Shown here piece after piece: positions 1 to 4,072 of a DNA stretch of 5,872 nt; the first letter of the stretch is position 1, and each line of letters begins with the position of its first letter. Position numbers and translations under genes: made by a program. The notes beneath the pieces were generated by a model. It was given only the letters and a program-made list of their open reading frames with translations, was not told the DNA's origin and ran no database searches. This DNA is from Candidatus Aminicenantes bacterium RBG_13_64_14 (GTDB lineage: Bacteria > Acidobacteriota > Aminicenantia > Aminicenantales > Saccharicenantaceae): assembly GCA_001773855.1 (NCBI GenBank), contig MEXZ01000015.1, positions 8,267 through 14,138 on the forward strand. Direction: 5' to 3'.

Positions 1-1061
1 ATGGGGTTTGTCCCGGCCTTGACCATGATTTCGATCGTCGGGCAAACATGGGAGACGTTGGCCAGGTCGGTCGAGCCGTAAGCCGTGCGGAGCTTCACGG
101 GATCCTTTCGGCCCCGGCGCTCGAGCAGCGCCGCGAACAGGTTCTCGAGCTCCGCATTCCTTTTAGAGGTCGTTGCCGCCGACCCCGTTTCCGTGACGGC
201 CTGCGTGCAGCCCGTCGTCGCGGCCGCGGCGCGGGCGGCTTCGCGAATCATGTTCAGCCCAGGCTCGACCTTGGACATGGCGTCCGTCCGGAAGGAAAAC
301 CGGCCGCGAGCAAGGCCGGGGATGATATTCGGCGCCTCGCCGCCTTCCTCGATGACCCCGTGGAGCAGGCATCCCGCGGGAAGCTTGCCCGGCTGCAGGA
401 TCAGCGAGTGGTAAAAAAGCACCAGGGCGTCGAGGGCGTTGCGGCCCTCGCCGGGCGCGGCGGCGGCATGGGCTTTCCTTCCGAAAAACTCGACGCTCAG
501 GCTACGGCGGGCCATGGCCTGGCCGACGACGGTGTCGAGCGCGTGGGGATGCATCTGCAGGACGGCGTCCGCGCCGTCGAACACGCCGGCCTCGATGAGA
601 GCGACCTTGCCGCTGCCCCGCTCCTCGGCCGGCGTGCCGACGACCTCGACCGAGCCCTCGAGCGTCCCGCCCATGACCGTCTTGAGAACGGCGGCCGACC
701 AGACGGCCGCGGCGGCGATGATGTTATGGCCGCAGCCGTGGCCCAGGCCCGGCAGGGCGTCCATCTCGGCCGTGTATATCAGGCGCGGCCTCCCGCCCAC
801 ACAGCCGCCGCCGGCGCCCTCCGCAACCGCTCGGAACGCGGTCTCGAGCCCGCCTGTCCCGGCCGACACGGCGAAGCCCTCGCGCTCGAGCGTCGCCTGG
901 AGCAGGAGGGATGTCTCCTTCTCCTCGAAGGAAAGCTCGGGACGGGCATGGATCTCATGGCTGAGGGCGAGAATCTCGCCGCGGCGCCTTTCGATTTCCG
1001 CTTCAACGGCGGCGTAGATATCCATGGCTTCAAGATAGCCGAAAAAAGGCGTCGCGTCCAT
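1..1061 (-). CDS. M20 family amidohydrolase, AbgB/PM20D2-like, cytoplasmic (C-terminus beyond window start)
   Basis: Read on the minus strand, this frame is open without interruption from the ATG at 1061 to the window edge (353 codons), so it is partial. M20 enzymes are metal-dependent hydrolases of amide bonds in N-acyl amino acids and small peptides. Visible motifs, numbered from 1061, are HEIHARPEL at 35-43, AEMDALPGLGHGCGHN at 98-113 (metal ligands C110 and H112), GTPAEE at 142-147 (catalytic base and metal ligand Glu), MHPH at 170-173, and near the edge YGSTDLANVS. The form 'DALPGxGHxCGHN' together with 'GSTDxxNVS' is typical of the aminobenzoyl-glutamate hydrolase/ACY1L2 (PM20D2) branch. 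The final metal-binding His lies outside the window. No signal peptide is seen, so it is probably cytoplasmic. The start is uncertain because no good Shine-Dalgarno precedes any candidate: TTG 1088, ATG 1061 or ATG 1025. The ATG at 1025 (MDIYAAVEAEIE) matches where relatives usually begin. The substrate cannot be determined; peptide, folate-fragment or acyl-amino-acid hydrolysis are all possible. Confidence 0.9.
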   Translation of the reverse strand, partial: MDATPFFGYLEAMDIYAAVEAEIERRRGEILALSHEIHARPELSFEEKETSLLLQATLEREGFAVSAGTGGLETAFRAVAEGAGGGCVGGRPRLIYTAEMDALPGLGHGCGHNIIAAAAVWSAAVLKTVMGGTLEGSVEVVGTPAEERGSGKVALIEAGVFDGADAVLQMHPHALDTVVGQAMARRSLSVEFFGRKAHAAAAPGEGRNALDALVLFYHSLILQPGKLPAGCLLHGVIEEGGEAPNIIPGLARGRFSFRTDAMSKVEPGLNMIREAARAAAATTGCTQAVTETGSAATTSKRNAELENLFAALLERRGRKDPVKLRTAYGSTDLANVSHVCPTIEIMVKAGTNP

Positions 1062-1118
1062 ATGCGGCGCGGAAAGCTTGGGGTTCAATCACATAGAATT
1101 GTCACACATTTGCACAGC

Positions 1119-1156
1119 CGTCTAAAAAAGTGGAAAGTGTAGACGCGACCCCGTCT
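1119..1156. other. Intergenic hairpin region with two alternative pairings
   Basis: Between the zinc-ribbon/pilin gene and the M20 gene, three short elements are mutually complementary: CGTCTA at 1119-1124, TAGACG at 1140-1145 and CGTCT at 1152-1156. The middle element can pair with either neighbour (6 bp with a 15-base loop, or 5 bp with a 6-base loop). On the plus strand the second hairpin is followed by TTTATTT, which resembles a weak terminator. On the minus strand, the direction of both flanking genes, the hairpin is followed by ACACTTTCC rather than an uninterrupted T run. It could be a weak terminator or attenuator, or chance. Confidence 0.25.
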
Positions 1157-1161
1157 TTTAT

Positions 1162-1809
1162 TTACCGAGAAGAGGCCCGGATCCATGACCCGTTGAACAT
1201 CACCAAATCTTTTTCAAAGTCTTCGAAACCGGAATGGACGAAGAGCCCGGCCGAGGCGTCGTTCGGGTCATAGGTCCAGGTCTCCGAGGCTCCGCCCTTG
1301 CCCAGCGAGACGACCAGGAAGTCATCGGCTTGGCAGTCGCGGAGGCCGTACCACCCGTTGCAGGCCTCTCCGCAGAAGAGGAGAAACTCGTTTCCCCAGG
1401 CGTCCCGGCTCGGCAGGGCTTTCACGTAAAAGGGAGTCAGCGCCGACCGGATTTCTTCTATACCGGCGGCGCCTCCCGGCTGGGCAGGAGCATATCCATT
1501 GTCAGTGACATAGCCGGCGAGGGCCGTGGAAATGGTGGCGATATCTTGCTTGGTGGTCTTCAACCTGGCCGTTTCCTTGGCTTTCAGGAGGTTGGGAACG
1601 GCGATGGCGGCAATGACACCCAGGAACATCAAAGCGCCTATGACGATCAGGGCGACAAGGAGGGCCGTGTTGGAGCTTTTTTTGACGTTCGCCGGCGGGG
1701 CTGTCGGATGCGGCGCGGAATACGCCGGCAGGGCGGGCCGCGGGGCGCCGCACTGGGTGCAGAAAGAAACGTTTTTATCGAGCTTGGCGCCGCAGTTCGC
1801 GCAGAACAT
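1162..1809 (-). CDS. Zinc-ribbon / transmembrane / GspG-pseudopilin-like fusion protein
   Basis: This 215-residue protein has three clear parts. Residues 1-22 form a zinc ribbon with C3-x2-C6 and C17-x2-C20 (MFCANCGAKL...FCTQCGA). A Pro/Ala-rich linker follows (about 23-42), then KK and one hydrophobic helix at about 49-71. From about 66 the sequence runs like a type II secretion major pseudopilin: AAIAVPNLLKAKETARLKT, a helical stretch with 'YVTDNGYAP' at 100-108, DAWGNEFL at 136-143, and 'FLVVSLGKGG' at 164-173, where pseudopilins have their C-terminal loop. The classic prepilin peptidase site (G-F-T-L-I-E) is absent, so it is probably not processed and assembled as a normal pilin. The likely topology is zinc ribbon in the cytoplasm and pilin-like domain outside. 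Cys 146, 150 and 159 lie in the exported part and could form a disulfide. The start is supported by a strong ribosome binding site. The role is unknown; a membrane-anchored scaffold or sensor is conjecture. Confidence 0.85.
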   Translation of the reverse strand: MFCANCGAKLDKNVSFCTQCGAPRPALPAYSAPHPTAPPANVKKSSNTALLVALIVIGALMFLGVIAAIAVPNLLKAKETARLKTTKQDIATISTALAGYVTDNGYAPAQPGGAAGIEEIRSALTPFYVKALPSRDAWGNEFLLFCGEACNGWYGLRDCQADDFLVVSLGKGGASETWTYDPNDASAGLFVHSGFEDFEKDLVMFNGSWIRASSR

Positions 1810-1813
1810 GAAT

Positions 1814-1822
1814 CCACCTCCT
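1814..1822 (-). promoter_or_regulatory. Strong Shine-Dalgarno site of the zinc-ribbon/pilin gene
   Basis: On the minus strand AGGAGGTGG lies four bases before the ATG at 1809. This is a near-perfect anti-16S complement, so it fixes the start codon. Confidence 0.85.
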
Positions 1823-1840
1823 GGTTATAATGCCGGGATG

Positions 1841-1870
1841 ATCATATAGGCGAGGCTAAGATGATGTCAA
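1841..1870 (-). promoter_or_regulatory. Sigma70-type promoter of the zinc-ribbon/pilin gene
   Basis: On the minus strand a perfect -35 TTGACA (1870-1865) is followed by an 18-base spacer and a -10 TATGAT (1846-1841), one mismatch from consensus. Transcription would begin near 1834, giving a leader of about 25 bases that contains the Shine-Dalgarno. The -10 overlaps the palindrome ATGATCAT (1838-1845). This is the best promoter match in the window. Confidence 0.7.
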
Positions 1871-1921
1871 TCTCGGCGCGCGGCCAGGTCCGCCGCCTGA
1901 TTTGCGGGCGGGCTCGAGGGA

Positions 1922-1977
1922 CGGAGCGGCGGGCATGGGCCGCGGCTGCGGCGGGCTTGTGAATGGACCCCGCTCCG
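1922..1977. repeat. 8-bp inverted repeat upstream of the small membrane-protein gene
   Basis: CGGAGCGG at 1922-1929 is the exact reverse complement of CCGCTCCG at 1970-1977, separated by 40 bases. The right arm falls inside the -35/-10 spacer of the proposed rightward promoter, where an operator could act. In such a GC-rich stretch an 8-bp match may be chance. Confidence 0.25.
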
Positions 1978-1985
1978 CTTACAAT
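1957..1985 (+). promoter_or_regulatory. Probable sigma70-type promoter of the small membrane-protein gene
   Basis: TTGTGA (1957-1962) and TACAAT (1980-1985) are separated by 17 bases. They match the -35 consensus at 4 of 6 positions and the -10 at 5 of 6. Transcription would start near 1992, about 26 bases before the ATG at 2018. It diverges from the promoter at 1841-1870. Confidence 0.5.
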
Positions 1986-2017
1986 CATCTCGAAGCGAAG
2001 ATATGGAGACCAAAGAA

Positions 2018-2497
2018 ATGCCCGATAAAGCCAAGCACAAGCCCTTCCTCCTCTACATCCTGCTCGCCTGCCTAACATTGCTGGGCCTCGGCGCCATGGG
2101 CGGCGGCGGGGCGCTGGTCATCCGCCCCGACGGCGGCCTCCTCGGCATGCCCCTGAGCATGCTCGAGAAATCGCCCTTTAAAAGCTTCCTTCTCCCCGGC
2201 GCGGTTCTTTTTCTTTTCCTCGGAGTCTATCCCTTGCTCATCGCCTACGCCTTGCTCGCCCGCCCGAAGTGGAAGTGGGCGGCCGCCCTGAGCCTGGACC
2301 GCGAACGGCATTGGTCCCTTGCGCATGCCCTTTATGTCGGGCTGATCCTCATCCTGTGGATGGACTTCCAGGTGATGTTCGTCGGCTACGGGAGCCTTAT
2401 CCAAGGGGCCTACGCCCTGTTCGGCGTGCTGATCGCCGTCCTGGCGCTTCTGCCGCCGCTGAAATCCTATTATAAGCGGCCGTGCCGGGCCAGATAA
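2018..2497 (+). CDS. Small four-helix integral membrane protein of unknown function
   Basis: The protein has 159 residues from the ATG at 2018, with four predicted membrane segments at about 10-34, 57-81, 101-122 and 125-147. The first loop carries a glycine-rich turn and 'PDGGLLGMPLSMLEKSPF' (residues 37-54), followed by a helix opening with 'FLLPGAVLF' (57-65). This P-x-G...LGMP...L-x-x-SPF...PG pattern resembles a widespread family of small uncharacterised bacterial membrane proteins, but I cannot name a function. The N-terminus is short and lysine-rich and the C-terminus is basic (YYKRPCRAR), suggesting both lie in the cytoplasm under the positive-inside rule. I chose ATG 2018 because GGAG (2005-2008) sits nine bases before it. 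An in-frame ATG at 2003 would add five residues but has no good ribosome site. The 3' end overlaps the convergent M20D gene. Confidence 0.75.
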   Translation: MPDKAKHKPFLLYILLACLTLLGLGAMGGGGALVIRPDGGLLGMPLSMLEKSPFKSFLLPGAVLFLFLGVYPLLIAYALLARPKWKWAAALSLDRERHWSLAHALYVGLILILWMDFQVMFVGYGSLIQGAYALFGVLIAVLALLPPLKSYYKRPCRAR

Positions 2498-3789
2498 TCC
2501 CAAATCACGGAGGACATAACCTTGACGCCCAGGGGGATGGCTGCCTCGTCGGCGACGAAGGCGGGCGAATGGAGGGCGACGCTCCCAGAGCCCTCGGGCA
2601 CGACCCCCAGGTAAATCATGACCGCCGGCACCTCACGGGCGAAATAGCTGAAGTCCTCGCCGCCCATGTCCGGGGGATACTCGACCAGAAACTCCCTCCC
2701 GCCCAGGGCATCGGCCGCGGCGGGCAGGATCTCCTCAAGGAGCGCCGGGTCGTTATAGAGGGCGATCGTCCCGAAAAAGTAGTCCAGCTCGTAGTCCGCC
2801 CCCCAGGCGCCGCACAATCCGCCGACCAGCCGCTCCACCTTTTGCTTCAGGAGCCGCCGCTGGTCGTCGCCGTAGCTGCGGACCGTGGCGTGCAGCACGG
2901 CTTCCCGGGGGACGACGTTGCTGGCTGTGCCGGCGTGGAAAGAGCCTACGGTGATGACCGCGTTCCGGTTGACCTCGACCTCCCTGGCGATCATGGCCTG
3001 CAGGGCGACGACGACCTGGGCGGCGACGACGATGGGGTCCGCGCACAGGTGGGGGTTGGCGCCATGACAGCCCTGGGATCGGACGGCGAGCTCGAACCCG
3101 TCGCAATTCGCGCCGGCATAACCCGGGATGTAAGAAATGCGCCCCGCGGGCAGGGTATCGTCCACGTGGTAGGCGAACAGGGCCTGCGGCTTGGCGTCGC
3201 GGAAGACGCCGTTCTTGATCATCGCCAGGGCGCCGTCGCCCGCCTCCTCGGCTGGCTGGGCGATGAACAGGACCGTGCCGGGGAGTTTGTTGCGGAGCCG
3301 GGCCAGCACCGCGGCCGCGCCCAGAAGCATCGTGGTGTGGATGTCGTGGCCGCAGGCGTGCATGACGCCCGTCTCGCGGCCGTCGAGCTCGGCCGTGACC
3401 TTGGAGGCGAAGGGCAGGCCCGTCTCCTCGGTGATGGGCAGGGCGTCCATGTCGCCCCGGAAGCCGACCACCGGGCCCGGCTTGCCGCCCCGCAGGATGC
3501 CAAGCACGCCGGTGCCGCCGATGCCCGTCCTGACCTCGAGGCCGAGGCTTGTCAGATAGTCCGCCACGAGCGCCGCGGTCCGGAATTCGCGGGTGGAAAG
3601 CTCCGGGTGGGCGTGGAGGTCACGCCGCATCTCAATCAGCCGGGGCGTGATTTCCTTGACGATTCCGGCGATGTCTTCGGCGCGGGCGCGCGGCCTCTCC
3701 CGCTCGACGACGGTCTGCGCGAAGAGCAGGTCGGTTGAAACCGCCAACGCGATCAGGGGGAATAATGCGTTGCGTTTGCTTCTTCTCAT
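2470..3789 (-). CDS. Exported M20D-type amidohydrolase (N-acyl-amino-acid amidohydrolase / aminoacylase-carboxypeptidase family)
   Basis: A complete 439-residue M20D enzyme. The N-terminus is a signal peptide: basic RRSKRN, a hydrophobic core of about 17 residues, and a likely cut near FAQ (residues 23-25), so it should act outside the cytoplasm. Numbered from 3789, it has RRDLHAHPELS (55-65), FRGDMDALP (110-118), HACGHD (144-149, metal ligands C146 and H148), QPAEE (178-182, catalytic E181 and ligand E182), YH at 207-208, NVVP (291-294), GGEDFSYF (376-383) and LHSPAF (406-411, ligand H407). All expected dinuclear-site residues are present, so it is probably active. Members cleave N-acyl groups or C-terminal residues from amino-acid conjugates and peptides; the exact substrate is unknown. 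The lid-domain motif reads GCHGANPH (240-247), where GGHGAxPH is usual. ATG 3789 is preferred because AGGAA (3803-3799) sits nine bases before it; the same site is too close to the in-frame ATG at 3798. Confidence 0.93.
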   Translation of the reverse strand: MRRSKRNALFPLIALAVSTDLLFAQTVVERERPRARAEDIAGIVKEITPRLIEMRRDLHAHPELSTREFRTAALVADYLTSLGLEVRTGIGGTGVLGILRGGKPGPVVGFRGDMDALPITEETGLPFASKVTAELDGRETGVMHACGHDIHTTMLLGAAAVLARLRNKLPGTVLFIAQPAEEAGDGALAMIKNGVFRDAKPQALFAYHVDDTLPAGRISYIPGYAGANCDGFELAVRSQGCHGANPHLCADPIVVAAQVVVALQAMIAREVEVNRNAVITVGSFHAGTASNVVPREAVLHATVRSYGDDQRRLLKQKVERLVGGLCGAWGADYELDYFFGTIALYNDPALLEEILPAAADALGGREFLVEYPPDMGGEDFSYFAREVPAVMIYLGVVPEGSGSVALHSPAFVADEAAIPLGVKVMSSVIWDYLARHGRL

Positions 3790-3798
3790 GGGTGTCAT

Positions 3799-3803
3799 TT
3801 CCT
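3799..3803 (-). promoter_or_regulatory. Ribosome binding site that decides the M20D start
   Basis: On the minus strand AGGAA directly abuts the ATG at 3798 but lies nine bases upstream of the ATG at 3789. That spacing favours 3789 as the start. Confidence 0.5.
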
Positions 3804-3810
3804 GAAAAAA

Positions 3811-3839
3811 ATCATACCGGTTCGGGTTCGAGGCATCAA
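3811..3839 (-). promoter_or_regulatory. Probable sigma70-type promoter of the M20D gene
   Basis: On the minus strand TTGATG (3839-3834), 17 bases and TATGAT (3816-3811) match the -35 consensus at 4 of 6 positions and the -10 at 5 of 6. Transcription would begin near 3804, leaving only about 15 bases before ATG 3789, so the leader would consist of little more than the Shine-Dalgarno. Confidence 0.5.
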
Positions 3840-4025
3840 TTCCTTTGAAGGGTCACAGGACCCAGTGATCATATTATGTCAGAAAGGCAAATAACGATAA
3901 ATGGCCGGAAACGGGTCGGAAAATGATGAAGGGCGCTGGCCGGGAATGCCCGAAGCGAACAAGCGAAGATAGATCAGAAAAACAACTGAACAGGGGGGAG
4001 GCGGATGAGCCTCTCATAAGGCAAT
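3840..4025. other. Divergent intergenic region between the M20D and transglutaminase-like genes
   Basis: No gene is seen between the two proposed promoters, and the composition is more AT-rich than in the flanking genes. It contains a short hairpin GGGTC-ACAG-GACCC (3850-3863), the palindrome TGATCA (3866-3871), a tandem AAGCGAAC/AAGCGAAG (3953-3968), and a stem GGGAGGC/GCCTCTC (3996-4002 with 4009-4015, one G-U pair). None is strong enough to name a regulator. Confidence 0.4.
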
Positions 4026-4055
4026 TAGGCATCGTGTCCCCCTATTCACTATAAT
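4026..4055 (+). promoter_or_regulatory. Probable sigma70-type promoter of the transglutaminase-like gene
   Basis: A perfect -10 TATAAT (4050-4055) follows TAGGCA (4026-4031; 4 of 6 matches to TTGACA) with an 18-base spacer. The predicted start near 4062 falls at the Shine-Dalgarno, giving a leader of about 11 bases. That is unusually short, so the element is plausible rather than certain. Confidence 0.45.
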
Positions 4056-4061
4056 ATGCCG

Positions 4062-4067
4062 AGGAGG
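4062..4067 (+). promoter_or_regulatory. Strong Shine-Dalgarno site of the transglutaminase-like gene
   Basis: AGGAGG, five A residues, then ATG at 4073. The perfect core and spacing fix the start. Confidence 0.85.
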
Positions 4068-4072
4068 AAAAA

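Noticed and set aside
48..1142. A 364-codon plus-strand open frame
   Set aside because: It lies opposite the M20 gene, whose minus-strand frame carries all the family motifs. The plus frame is rich in Arg, Gly and Ala with no recognisable domain, which is expected antisense to GC-rich coding DNA.
1141..1160. Plus-strand rho-independent terminator (AGACG hairpin followed by TTTTATTT)
   Set aside because: No plus-strand gene lies upstream of it, and the stem is only 5 bp. It is recorded as an ambiguous hairpin instead.
1234..1830. A 198-codon plus-strand open frame
   Set aside because: It is opposite the zinc-ribbon/pilin gene, which has a strong promoter and Shine-Dalgarno on the other strand.
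1826..1831. TATAAT on the plus strand as a rightward -10
   Set aside because: No acceptable -35 lies 16-19 bases upstream, and the sequence is within the leader of the minus-strand zinc-ribbon/pilin gene.
2482..3738. A 418-codon plus-strand open frame
   Set aside because: It is antisense to the complete M20D gene. Its translation is compositionally biased and shows no motif, and no ribosome site or promoter serves it.
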